NCBI GenBank assembly: GCA_003996215.1
Contig: QJPP01000455.1
Span: 99,042-163,041, forward strand
Length of the DNA stretch: 64,000 nucleotides
DNA from: Jaltomata sinuosa
Lineage: Eukaryota > Streptophyta > Magnoliopsida > Solanales > Solanaceae
Direction of reading: 5' to 3'
The notes under the pieces were generated by a model. The model ran no database searches, was not told the DNA's origin, and saw nothing but the letters and a program-made list of their open reading frames with translations. A program made the position numbers and the translations under genes. Of this stretch, positions 12,336 through 23,678 are shown piece by piece (position 1 is the stretch's first letter; each line of letters opens with the position of its first letter).

Positions 12336-13430
12336 TTAAGTGTTTGTGATAATTAAGAAGGAATACGTACCTTTACAGATCTTTAATTTTGTAATCGACA
12401 ACTGGAAAATAATCCTAATATAAAGTTTCATATTATTTTATACTATGTTTGTTTTATGGTATCATTAATACATTTATAATATTCTACGACAATTTCCATA
12501 TTGTTTTATTACTAATACATGTGTAATTTGTATACAGACATTTTGATATGTTTTATCACTAATACATGTGTAATCTTTTTTTTTTCAATCTGTATGCACC
12601 AGTTGGCAAATAAAAGTAACAATCATTTCGTACATGTCCACTTTAATAAAACGAAAAAGAATTACATAATTTTCTACTTCTCAATCTATATGCACCACCT
12701 GGCAAATAAAAGTAGTGCTCCTTCAAGCATCTGCAACTTCTAATTTGTTTATTGGGTAAATTTCATGAATGATACCTAAACGAATATTAGTTTCACATCA
12801 GTATCCACATCGATTCAAACTAAATTGGATTATAAAAATTTCAAAAAAAACTCTATTTTTGATATATTATTTTAAGAACCCAACCCAATTGAGAGAGAAC
12901 CGAACCATTTATTAATACGGAGTCAGTATATTAAAAAAACCAACAACGAATTATTCTGGTTGTTGAAACCATCATCGATTATTTTGATGTTTAATGATCA
13001 AAAGTAACTTGAAAATGACATATACTGAACAAAATTTCACCATCAATATCAAAAGACAAAATTATGTTGGTATTGATACACGAAAACACACTCTAACCAA
13101 TAAGGTAAAGCAAAGACAAATTACATTATATATGAGAATAACAATATAACACAACTACTAATTGTAACAAATAATAATAACATGAAAATTATGGTAAAAC
13201 AAAAGATGACCACCTGAAACTTGCGATGAAAGAAAATTAAAATTCATCTACTTAGAGGCTAGCAACACGATAGTTGTACCACTAAATCAGTATCATTAAG
13301 AGGGTGTTTGATTGACTTTTTTAAAGTAGCTTATAAGTTAAAAGCTAAACGCCATATTGGTATGACTTGTAATATAATATCTAGTAAAGTATAGATAGGT
13401 TTTTTTTCCCTCACTATAAATAGGGAAAAT
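12336..13430. other. AT-rich intergenic sequence
   Basis: No gene recognised. A block of about 95 bases containing 'ggcaaataaaagta' occurs twice (12590-12720), and 'aatacatgtgtaat' occurs twice (12513-12575). Near 13300-13340 there is 'gggtgtttgattgact...gcttataagt', which resembles one end of hAT-type miniature elements common in plants. I could not find a matching second end. Confidence 0.4.
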
Positions 13431-13502
13431 TAAGCAAAATGGCCACTCGACCATAATTTTTGCCAAAAAATAGCAGTTTTCTAATTTATACAAGAAATGG
13501 CC

Positions 13503-13503
<1 letters not shown>

Positions 13504-13533
<30 letters not shown>

Positions 13534-13543
13534 CTTCTTCTTC
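13504..13543. repeat. (TTC)n microsatellite
   Basis: About 13 uninterrupted TTC units. Confidence 0.95.
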
Positions 13544-14054
13544 AAACGTGAATAGTTTTGAAAAAAATATATACCAAAAGACTTGAAACATCGAGGGGAG
13601 CTCATATCTGAAATTTGGGACGGTTTAGAAAAGATTTTGAGTTGGTCGGGATTGAAAGAACTTGTTTGGGAGTAGAATTGAGTCATTTCATGTCAGAGAG
13701 AAGGCTGTTTCTAAGAGTGACTCCGCTGAAAAGAAACTTTAATGGCTGCGTTCTCAGATTGTTGGTGAAAATGTTGATTTTGAGACGCCATTTGGATAAC
13801 GTAGGCTTAGTTATGCTGATCACACGGCCTCCGGAAGATGCCTTCACTATATTGAAAATTATATCATCAATAATGTCCTTCCTTTATGTGGTATGTCTCT
13901 TTCTTTGATTATACCATCCGTTCCATTTTATATGTCGCTATTTGATACAACAGTAGGACATTTTAAGGTTTCGATAGTAGTTAGTCGAAATTTGAAAAAA
14001 GAGAAATATTTTAAAGTTCAAGTTGAAAAAGGATATTTGAACTGGAAAGAAAAG

Positions 14055-14300
14055 ATCGATACACGTGTATACACTATTTATACAATATCGATACATGTTT
14101 ATACACTATTTATATAATATCGATACATGTTTGTGCACTATTTATACAATATCGATACACGTTTGTACATCATTTATACAATTTTGATACATTACATAAC
14201 TTTTATACAATATCGACACACGTTTATACACTGTTTATATAATTTTGATACATTACATAACTTTTTCACACTATCGATACATTACATATACATTACATAT
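14055..14300. repeat. 32-bp tandem array
   Basis: About seven units of 32 (some 29) bases, each beginning ATCGATACA or TTTGATACA and ending ATTTATACAAT or similar. The units vary by several bases. Period 32 is not a multiple of three, so the overlapping open frames here are accidental. Confidence 0.85.
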
Positions 14301-14400
14301 ACATGCGGCTATTTTTTTGTAATTGTTTTTTTTGGCTAGTTCATTTTTTGGCTATTTTTTTGTAAAGAAAACTTTGCTATATTTATTATAAACTAATTAC

Positions 14401-15799
14401 TTTATTGTACATATTTGAAATTATCCCCTACAAATATATGCGCCAATAGTAATCAATAATCATGAGGTTTTATGGTGTTCAAAGTATAAATAAGTTGTCT
14501 ATTCGCGTGCTTCAATAACAATTGATTTTTCCTATTTACAGCTGGATTTTCCTTTGGTCTGTAATAATAAATATTATATTCTACTTTCTTTTAGCTTGAA
14601 TAATTGAAATTTTCAGATTAGATTCATGCTAGATCAAGAATTAGTCGTATAGCTAAGTGTAGTTTCTCTAAATTTAATAACGTAAATATGATATTGGTAT
14701 TTCATTACTTATGTTGTGCTGATGTGATTTATCAACAAGTTGGAGATAAATTTTACCAAAAGATGATTAAAAATATTCAGGGTTGTATTATTTTTACGAG
14801 TAACAAGTCATAAATAAAATTTTCAGATTTTTTGTCAATCAAAGATGTTGGTATTAGTGTTTGTCGTCGATTTGGGACAGTTAGATTTGTTTGTGGGTCA
14901 AGAGTACATTTTACGATCTTAGCTTCGTTGTTAGGTACATAAGTTTGTAAAAGACAAATTAATAACATAAAAGGAAATATAAAGTAAATCAGCAAGACAA
15001 CGAATAAGAACAAATCTGTCACGATAGTATAGTGCTAGGTCCTTCCAGCTATAGGCAGGTTATGGACGTGAGCGTATTATGACGATCATAATGACTAAAA
15101 AATTGTAAGAACACTAGAGTAAAAATAGAGAAAACTTAAGAACCAAGGTAGAGATATTTTATTGCTTTTAGGGTAAGAGCCAGCAAAAATTAAATCTTTT
15201 ACGATGGGGGAGGGGGTACCCATTTATAGGGTATAAAGGGTTTTTTATAGCCAATGGGATAGTGCCATTTTGTTAAGCCCATAGTATTGTGACCAATGGT
15301 CGACAACACCACTTGTCCTTGAGCTGATGGAGGATGCTAGCCCAGTACACCGCATCTGAAGCGGCTCTGCCGATGATTGCCCACACACCTAAATATTCTG
15401 ACACACTGTCCTTTTATCTATTCTTCGCATGCAGTCTCCATCATTGGTCCTCTCAGGCTACAATGTTTTTGCCCAAAAGGTTATTTCTTTGTGTCGGGCT
15501 TGCCCTCGAGATGATTCCCTCGTGGGTCGGCCTTCGCTACTTCGACCCGAATTGGCCCATTCTTACCAGAGCAATTTTTCTCCCATACAAATAATCCCTC
15601 CGTCTTTTGGTCGTGCATACTTGATACGGGCGCAAAACGGAATTAATTTCTAAAATGTCTCTCATACTAATCTTTCGTTATGTTCCCTTTTTCCTGAAGC
15701 TTCACATCATTTGAACACGTAACGCCACCGCCTATCAAATCCTACCCCCTTTTTGACAGGTGTTCTTTCGAGTGAAGGCAACACTTTTTCTTAATTAGG
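14401..15799. other. Intergenic; possible LTR-like promoter on the minus strand
   Basis: No gene recognised. At 15200-15235 the minus strand reads CCCTATAAATGGGTACCCCC, a good TATA box, followed downstream on that strand by a leader-like stretch. This resembles the promoter part of Tat/Ogre-type LTRs. It may be the LTR of the element that contained ORF H, but I cannot define LTR ends or a second copy. Confidence 0.3.
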
Positions 15800-17140
15800 A
15801 GTTGTATTATTGTTTTGTATCCTCGAGATAATCCATTTCCCTATACTGGCCTATACATTAAACTTCTCTATCGAAAATCTTTCCCTTACTTCTGGTTTCT
15901 TCTTTCGACAATCTTGTTTTTTCAAAAAGAAAAACATCCAAAGGATTCCTCTAATTGCAACATACGCTCTATCAGACTGCATTCATGTCTCATTCTTCAT
16001 ATTCTCGTCTTCTTTCAACAAGCTCGGGCAATTCGTCTAGTAGCCAAGAAGGGGGTGAGTTTACTTCTGGATCCTCTGTGAAACACTTAGTGCCAGTAGC
16101 GTTTAATACCAACGATGAATTTGGGGCCTCTTCAAGAAGGGGAAGAGATGACTGACCCATCGAGGAGATATCTTTCGATGTTTGTTAATCACATATCCAC
16201 TCCGTCCACTCAGCTTGCTGGTCCCCTGACTTCCGTGCGAACGTTCCTCTTTCTACTGATAGGATTACTACCCATAAGCCTGATTTGTTTTTCTGTACAC
16301 CTTGCCGTTTGTCTTGGGCTTGGGTGACCCAATCGATGATGTTATTGTTTCATTCTTCCACACTTTCCAGTAAGCCTAGGAAGCTTGATCTCGACCTGTG
16401 TAAAGTCATGGCCTATCTCAGGATTCTGGCAAATTTAGCTGGCGTGGAGTTCATAGTGACACATCTTCTTTTGCTATTCTCTTCGAGACTAGCCCAAGGG
16501 GGCATAGTTGAACTGGAGCCCCGCGAGCCTCACTATATTTTTGATGACTTAAATGATTCCCTCGATCTTGACTGGTCTTTGCTTTTTGTGGTCGTTTCCA
16601 TCGAGGATTTAGTCGGAGTTACACTCTTTTTTCCTTAAAATGCTTGTCGTAAGTTTCTCACCTCTCGTCTTCCTATAATTCTATGAGCGGTTGCCTTACC
16701 CACTTTTGTCTTGCAGCTTGTCAGTGGCATCCACCATGAGCATTCTCTCTACTCTCACCGAACCCTTTAGAGAATGGATCTCTAGAATCTTGTCATTGGC
16801 TAGGGCCAGAACTTAGGCCTCCCTCGAGATCTTTCTTGCTCCCTTGGTATGTTTCGTCATCTTTGAGTTCTCTTTCCTTCTATTCCATATTTTTCTTGCC
16901 CTTTTTATTATCTTTACCTTTTTTTTTTGCAAGTTCTTCGCCAAAAGGAGGTATGTCTGTCTTCTTGAATATTTCCCTTATCCTTCTGCACTTGAGGGAC
17001 CCCCGAGCACCATCAGTGCCTCAACCTGTTGGAGTGAGCCCAGTCGCTCAGGCCACTACCCAGTGCAGTGAGGCAGACTTAAGGCCCAGTCGTGGTCCTT
17101 GTTCTTCAAATGGGAAAAGATCAGCCATGAAGGTGGTGAT
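15800..17140 (+). pseudogene. ORF H, 5' part: broken spliced ORF, possibly a retroelement accessory ORF
   Basis: A plus-strand coding remnant. A serine-rich start (MSHSSYSRLL...) lies at 15985. Around 16390-16640 a better conserved stretch reads 'LANLAGVEF...RLAQGGIVELEPREPHYIFDD'. The frame shifts several times. A possible GT-AG intron (GTAAGT...TTGCAG) lies at 16649-16716. The reading frame stops being continuous at 17141 where the Ogre-type LTR begins, and the coding sense resumes at 57215. The target duplication GTGAT repeats on both sides. I recall similar proteins as accessory, often antisense, ORFs of Tat-lineage retrotransposons ('putative gypsy-type transposon' domain), but this was not searched. 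Alternatively it is an old host-gene fragment. Confidence 0.45.
17136..17140. repeat. Target-site duplication of the Ogre-type element (left)
   Basis: GTGAT, repeated at 57215-57219 directly after the far LTR. The two flanks join into a continuous coding sense in ORF H. Confidence 0.9.
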
Positions 17141-18542
17141 TGTTATACCCCATTTTAACCGGGTCAAAGCGAAGTACAACATATTGGTGATTCTTCAATT
17201 ATTAACTTAAAGAGTCGCTACCTAATTATTTTTTAAAGGTAAATTAGGACACCTAATTATTAACTAAAGTTATGCTAAATTAACTCTAATTAATGGTCTA
17301 CTTTGACTTATGTGATTCTAGGTAAGGGTTCTAGTTATCCTAAAGGGGAGGAGTTAAGCATCCTTTAAGATCCGGTAAATGCGGTTAACCGGCCAAACTT
17401 AGGTTAATAAAAAAAGAGACTGAATTACAATTTAAGAGTTTTTAAAAAAATATACATATCTATTATAACTAGGTGCAAGTTTAGCTATTTAGAAAGTTTA
17501 ATAAAAAATTTGAACAATCAATTAGAACTTAAGATTTAAAACATAATGGCTTTACGTTTGAAAATTTGAACATCATAAAATGACGTTCTTTCCAAATCTT
17601 TTTAAGAATGGACCAAGTTTAATTAAACGAATAAGCTTCATTCTCAATGAATTTTCAAAGGAATGGAGGCAGCAAAACAAAAGCTCCTTTTAAAGAGTGT
17701 GGCTTGAAAAGTTAAAATATGAGGTGGGCGGATAAAAGTGTCCCCAAATATTTCTCCAACCCTTGGTATTTATAGAGGTGAATTAGGGTTAGGATTTGAG
17801 TTTCTGGGCAGAATTTCTGTATGAGCTAGCCGTTTGAATTTTAAATCCTTTCTTGCGATTCTTGCTCAGAAACTTCAGAGGTCTTTTTGGATTCTTGTTG
17901 ACCAAATTAAAGATGAGAGATGTGAATAAGAGAAAGGGGAGAGGAGCGTCTGTCATTTTTCAGAAGAAAGAGGTGAGAATTGCACAAAAATGGAGTTGAA
18001 AACTTCTGCCATGGCTGAAGCTTCATTGGAGCTTTCCTAAAAATGAAGGAGAAGAAGAAACAGAGCGTGCGGTTGTTGAGCTTTGAGAAATAAAATTAGG
18101 TTTAAGAGAAGAAGTGATATTTTGGGTTATTGTTTGGGCTAAAGGGTATTTGTTGGGCCGTGCTTGGACTGATTCAGATTAGAATTGGATTCAAATTTGT
18201 ACTAAATTGGAGAGAGGCTCATTTTAGAGGAAGTTTTTGGGCTGAATTCGTTTGGCTACTTCCCTTCTTCGTTATAAATTATTTTGGGCTTCTAACGTAA
18301 TAACTAATACAATATACAATATATATTATATGACGATAGTTAATGAATGCTAAAAATAGGGATACAAAATATCGACTTATAACTAATTTAATAAGTACGC
18401 AACTTGAAATAAAGTAACGATAATAAATAATTTAAGAAAAAGAGGTGTAAAATGATAGTGATGATTTCGATAATAAAATATGTAATTTTAAGAACTAATT
18501 TATAAAAACATGATAACAATGATAACAATAGTAGTAGTAATA

Positions 18543-18573
<31 letters not shown>

Positions 18574-18660
18574 TAGTTGTTTAAATGAAAATAATATTAT
18601 TAATTTAGAAGCTCGAGAAAATAAAAAGGGCAAAAGGAGGGTCAAAATTGGGTGTCAAAA
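17141..18660 (-). repeat. Ogre-type 3' LTR (internally deleted)
   Basis: 1520 bp. Relative to 53693-57214 it lacks about 2.15 kb, fused at an 11-base CAATGA(A/G)TTTT direct repeat (here 17645-17655). It retains 176 bases (about 17927-18103) that the other LTR lost at a TAAGAGAA direct repeat. It contains an ATA/TAA-rich microsatellite at about 18538-18575. The terminal CA has become AA. Confidence 0.85.
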
Positions 18661-18680
18661 GCTTGTCCCTCTTTGACCGG
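18661..18680 (-). promoter_or_regulatory. Polypurine tract region of the Ogre-type element
   Basis: On the minus strand this reads GGTCAAAGAGGGACAAGC directly before the LTR start, purine-rich and correctly placed for plus-strand priming. Confidence 0.6.
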
Positions 18681-19772
18681 AGACGATGTAAGAGTGTTTG
18701 GGCAAAGAAGTTGACGTAGTAGCCAATTTTTTCCGGACCAACTAATACTCCCTTGAAAGGGTTTAAGATGATATAAGCTGGACAAGTTGCGAGGTAGAGG
18801 GTTTTGAAAAGATCAAGAGATTGATATGAAATGTTTTGAAGATTATTACCGAACTTTGGTTTCTAAGTAGCCTACATATCCCGGGTTTCATAAAAATCAA
18901 GCCAAATGTAGTTCAAAAGTTATGATGAGATAAGATGGAGTGAATTTAGAACATCATGTTTCATGGAAGTGTCCTATTGGTAAATGATGAAAATGACATG
19001 GAGACGGCTAAGTATGAGATCAAGCTTGAATGAATGAGGATGGACTGAAGTATGAAATGGAATTTTAAGAGGATAAGGATCGAAAATATAAAGGGAATTA
19101 AAGCTTAAGGTGAATCAAAGAGTGGAGAGATTTGGAAGGAATAAAGTAAAGCATGGACAAAGATTGATATATATTTTCTAAAAACTGTCCTAGTATCGAG
19201 TTACGATGAGACTGGATCTCAAGATTTGTAAAAAGAACTAAGGGAATGGGCTGAAAAAGTTATAAAAGCGATAAGGAATTTAAAATTTAAACTTGATGCA
19301 AAATTTTCTACATATCCCGAGTTGTGGGATGTAGGTTGAGTAGAGTTCAAGTGCAGATCCTTGACCTTTGTTGGGAGTCCGATCGACATTTCCAACAAAT
19401 TATCCCAGTTCACTGCATAGATAAAGTTTCACATTGTGCTATGTCTCTTGTTGCTGCATGTGGGTTGTACTTTCTGCAAAGTCTTAATAAAATTGTTAGC
19501 AAATAAAGCGTGAAATACAATACATGTCTTACGACAAAGATCAGAAGAAAGATGCATCCATTCTGTGCAGTATTTTTTTTAATATTAAATAATTACTTTA
19601 GATTATGCACCTGCAAAATCTAAGTAGAAACGTTAGCAAAGCAAACAGATGTACAAAATCGTGATTTTCAAGAAATTTAAAAGATAGCATGTGGTGCTTA
19701 ATAAGTAAATAAATAATGGATTACGAGATGTGCAATTATAAGAGGGAGAGCATAAATATTTAATTGAAAATG

Positions 19773-20374
19773 TCCTATTTGAGGGTGAACAAATCCATCA
19801 TATCCTATTTTAGGGTGGATGAACCCATTGCGTCCTATTTTAGGTTGGATGAACCCGATGTGTCCTATTAGAAGGTGGACGACCCAATATATCCTACTTT
19901 AGGGTGGACAAACCCGTTGTTGTGTCCTATTTTAGGGTGGACGAACCGGTTGAGTTCTATTTGAGGGTGGACAAACCCAATGTGTCCTATTTGAGGGTGG
20001 ACGAACCCAATGTGTCCTATTTTGGGGTGGACGAACCCGTTGTTTCCTATTTGAGGGTGGACGAACCCAATGTGTCCTATTTGAGGGTGGACGAACCCAA
20101 TGTATCCTATTTTAGGGTGGACGAACCCAATGTATCTTATTTTAGGATGGACGAACCCAACGTGTCCTATTTTAGGCTGGACAAACCCAACGTGTCCTGT
20201 TTGAGGGTGGACTAACCCAATATATCCTATTTTAGGGTGGACAAACCTAATTTTTCCTATTTTAGGGTGGACGAAACCAATGTGTCCTATTTGAGGGTGG
20301 ACTAACCCAATATATCCTATTTTAGGGTGGACGAACTCAATATGTCCTATTTTAGGGTGGACAAACCCAATATA
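19773..20374. repeat. 30-bp minisatellite, 20 copies
   Basis: Twenty contiguous units, almost all exactly 30 bases, with core TCCTATTTTAGGGTGGACG followed by AACCCAATGTG. Unit starts run 19773, 19803, 19833 and so on to 20345. One spacing is 29 and one is 33. Because 30 is a multiple of three, frames stay open on both strands: a 195-codon minus frame of decapeptides (FVHPKIGHIG type) and a 103-codon plus frame. These are products of periodicity, not evidence for a protein. Edge units are the most diverged, as expected for arrays evolving by unequal exchange. Confidence 0.97.
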
Positions 20375-20401
20375 TGATGCAAACTTACAAATATAAACAT
20401 T

Positions 20402-20665
20402 GGTGCGTTGCAGAAAGCTTGATACGATGCTTAATTTATAGCAGCTAATATTCATGTTGTAATGCCAGAAGCTTGGTGCGGTGCCTTTGCAGCAATGGAC
20501 ATCATGATGCGGTGCAGGGGGCTTGGTGCAGCGCCTTTAAAACAATAAATATGCAAAGTGTGGTGCAACAAATTTGATATGGTACCTTTATGGTAGTAAA
20601 CATCTACGCTGAAATACATAAAGCTTGAGGTTATGCCTTTGCAGTAGCCATTATTCAAAGTATGA
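20402..20665. repeat. Degenerate ~60-bp tandem repeat
   Basis: About four to five units that share 'gcttggtgcggtgcctttgcag' in variant form, for example at about 20416, 20471, 20521 and 20625. They directly follow the minisatellite. Confidence 0.6.
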
Positions 20666-21231
20666 GGCCGAAATAAAAAATTACTGCTAATCAAAATTCT
20701 GCACTCAAAGAAAATTTGTGAAATACAAAATTCTTATTTGCGTCATCCATTGCATGCGTTATCATTCAAAAATCGACCTCTGGATTATTCAAAGAAAATT
20801 TGTTAGTATAAGATAAAATGGTTCCCTTGCATTGAACTTTGAAGCTTTGCTTTGAATCTGTACTTCTTGTTGCTAAGGCGCTGCAATAATTTGATGATGC
20901 GAATATGACTAGTGATCTCGACTTCTGCTTTGTTGAATAAAAAATAGACCATTTGCAAAGTTGCCCCAGTTTTGACTATTGGGAATAAATTTTTTTATTA
21001 TAATGAGATCGAACTCAGAATGAGCACCTACATAACCCGCCACTAACAGGAATCAGATCAAACGTAGTTCATATAAAAGTCTAGGAAAGGATTGCAAAAT
21101 AGTAGCTACTCAAAAAGGAGGGAAAATGGAAAATAATATTCTCAAGTTGCAAATGATGCGCTTTTCAGTCCTCTTGACATGTTGCACGCTTTCTCTTTAA
21201 ATGCCTTGATGCCAACTTTGATGGATCACCT

Positions 21232-22465
21232 TTAAAAAAAGATTGTGCTAGTGTTTGCGATATTTCCATTATTGATTGGAGGCTCTTGGTGCAGCTTTAT
21301 CTTTCCACTTTTAATCATGCTTTCAATCTTAAATCTTAGTGCCAGACAATCTTCAGTGTCATGTCCCTGATTATTTGAATGATAAGCACAATTTTTGAAT
21401 AAATCAAAGTCTGAAGATGGATACTTAGCCATGAATCCCTTTTTTGACTGTAGAACTCCTTTAGCTCTTAATCTCCCAAGTATATTTTCTAATGGCTCAT
21501 CTAGAGGGGTGAAGGAGAAAGATTTCATCCTCTTCTATCGTTGTGAGCTAGACTATGCTTGGTGAAACTTTAGTTGGCGATTATTCGAAAGTAGTGTGAG
21601 ATTGCAAAAATTGATGACTTTGATGGCATTTCGATTGGTGCATGAAAGCTGAGTTATTTTCACTTTGCAAATTCATTGGTATCTCTGGTTGAATGATTTG
21701 GTGAATAATTGTTGCTGCTGAGTTGTCTATAATCCGCCCTTCCTGAATTCCACTTTCCAGCTCTTTGCCTAAATGAAGCAAATCAGAGAAGTTGCGCGCA
21801 CAAGTCCCAAGCAACTTATTATAATATAGGCCATCTTGAATTTGAATGAAGGCTGAGATCAATTCCTCTTCAGGCAATGGAGGATGCATTTTCGAAGCTT
21901 CTAACCTCCATCGTATGGCATATTCTTGAAAAGATTCATGCTTTATTTTCTTTACTTTGAGCAAATCGGCTATATGAAGATCATCCTCGCAGTTTAACTT
22001 GTATTGCTTTACAAAGTCGCGAGCCATATATTCTCATGTATACCATTTGCTAAAGTCTTGCTTAGTGTACCAAGAGAGTGCCATTTATGATAAACTTTGA
22101 ATGAATAGTCTTATTCGTATGGCTTCGTCATTTCCAATTCTAATTAATCTGCTACAGTAATCCTTCAAATGAGCGACAGGATCTCCTTTCCCGTTGAAAG
22201 TATTAAACTTTGGTAGCTTGTACCTCAACGGAAGCTCGACAGTTGGGTGCACACACAAATCTTCATTTGTTAAACTCTGATAATTTCTTGAGTGCAACTC
22301 TTCATCAAATGCTTTTCTCAGATTGTGGAGTTCTTTTTCCAAATTTTCATGAAAAATTGACAGAATCTCTTTTCCACGTCTAGCATATTGACAAGCTGCT
22401 AGTTGGTCATACTTATTTTTTTTGGAAGGAAGCACAATTGTGGAAGGATGAATATTTGGCATCAT
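21232..22465 (-). pseudogene. gag: Ogre/Tat-type gag remnant
   Basis: The minus strand carries three pieces of a Ty3/gypsy capsid protein. 22085-22465 holds 'EDLCVHPTVELPLRYKLPKF' and 'FNGKGDPVAHLKDYCSRL'. 21581-22027 holds 'ARDFVKQYKLN' and 'FQEYAIRWRLEASKMHPPL'. 21232-21528 holds a Cys/His motif, 'CAYHSNNQGHDTEDC', typical of Tat/Ogre gag C-termini. The first two pieces are in one frame, separated by two in-frame stops. The third is frameshifted. The protein would form the particle that packages element RNA. This copy cannot make it intact. Confidence 0.8.
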
Positions 22466-22487
22466 GGTAAATTAAAAACTTCTGAAT

Positions 22488-23128
22488 TTAGCTTATACTG
22501 ATGGCATTTGCAGAGAGAGTTGGATGAAGTGAAATGGTTAAGCATATTCTTTGGGTTGAACTAGAAGTTGGGGTAGTGATAGGAAGAAGGCTAAAGGTAT
22601 TTGGTAGATTAACCAACACATTTTTTTGAACCATATTCTTCTCACTATCATCATTCTGTGCTTGCACCAATTTCATACCAGTGTTGAATGTTTCCAATTG
22701 GTTTGCCATTGTAATTTGTCCTTGATGCAGATTCACAGCCAAAACAATGTTCAATACTAGGCAACCTCTAAAGAAAAGATAAAACTGCTTAAAAATAAAA
22801 ATGTTACAGCGTGAGAATAGGAAGTAAATACACAACATAATAAAATATTTGATAAAATAGATAAGTTTGTAATTTGCTTAAGTAGAAACTCTAAGATAAA
22901 AAGATGACTTAAGTCACAGAATGAGTGAATGGAAACCACTTATTAGGCTCTAACGCTCGAGTTTTTAACAAAAGAGAAGCAAACAAATTTGGAATAGAAT
23001 GCACAATTTGAAGAAGGCTGACTTATGTCGAACAACAAAGCTTTTTTGACTTGATCCTCATCCCTTCCGAACTCTGGCAAATCCAAAATTTGCCCCAGTC
23101 TCAAAGACATTTTTGATGATGACGCCAT
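22488..23128 (-). pseudogene. Probable N-terminal gag or leader remnant
   Basis: Short minus frames upstream (in sense) of the gag core. One starts MASSSKMSLRLGQILDLPEF (22943-23128) and one contains 'MANQLETFNTGMKLVQ' (within 22488-22838). No known domain is recognised. Their place before the capsid core and on the same strand suggests the gag N-terminus with frameshifts. Confidence 0.35.
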
Positions 23129-23597
23129 GATTGTACGCTAAAAATTCTGGCACAATATCAATCTCCTCTAGAAAAAACTAAAATTTTATAATAAAGAGAC
23201 CGAGCCTTATATAGGCTGCCTATGTATCCTGTGTCCGACAGAAAATTAGGTCAAGCGTAGGTCTAATTACATGCAAAAGAAATATTAAAAATTCTACCCC
23301 AATATGATCGAGTCCCTATGCGGGCTGCCTATGTATCCACCAAGGAAATCAGGTCAAGCGTAATTCTCCTTACATAAAAAGGATTTTTCTTTCTTTTTTT
23401 TAATAACAAAAACATACAAAAAGATCGATCATTTAAGCTTACAAAAGTACATAATTGATCCCAAAAGTGCTACCTACAAATTAACTATCCTATTACATGC
23501 TTCCTAAAGGCCATGTTATTTAAAAAAAGTTCCATCATACGCTAATAATCTTCTTCAATAAAGCCATTGTTGTTTGTCTGTCCAGCCATATCATAAG
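23129..23597 (-). other. Leader-like part of the Ogre-type element
   Basis: Two similar stretches ('gggctgcctatgtatcc' with 'aggtcaagcgta'), at about 23210-23265 and 23310-23365, repeat with a period near 100 bases. There is no coding sequence. It ends with target duplication ATAAG (23593-23597) of the inserted S-family LTR. Confidence 0.45.
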
Positions 23598-23678
23598 TGT
23601 AATACCCCAACTTGTTTCGGGTTAGGATTGGGAACCATTCTAAGCATGTAGTGGTGTCCGAACCCAATGAATCCTACT

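Larger units (their letters stand above)
13430..14400. repeat. Low-complexity region with possible DNA-element ends
   Basis: The left edge ('attaagcaaaatggcc') and the right edge read in reverse ('atatagcaaagttttc') are weakly alike, and both edges contain runs of the type 'ggctatttttttg' or 'ccaaaaaatagc'. This would fit a decayed non-autonomous DNA transposon, but the inverted ends are imperfect and no target duplication is evident. Two arrays inside are listed separately. The 97-codon plus frame at 13615-13908 matches nothing I recognise. Confidence 0.3.
18661..21231 (-). other. 3' untranslated region of the Ogre-type element
   Basis: Between the gag remnant and the 3' LTR there is no pol. 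The region holds two tandem arrays, listed separately. Tandem arrays in the 3' untranslated region are a known habit of Tat/Ogre elements. The rest (18681-19770) shows no domain in any frame. Confidence 0.65.

Noticed and set aside
13290..13345. hAT-type miniature element
   Set aside because: Only one end-like motif is visible, with no matching inverted end or target duplication.
13486..13686. Lysine-run protein on minus
   Set aside because: The lysines are the (TTC)n microsatellite read in reverse.
19773..20374. CRISPR-like array of 30-bp repeats
   Set aside because: Units are contiguous with no unique spacers, and the setting is a plant retroelement. It is a minisatellite.
19868..20455. 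195-codon minus frame as a repeat protein gene
   Set aside because: It is open only because the repeat period is a multiple of three. The opposite strand is open too, and no conserved start context or domain is present.
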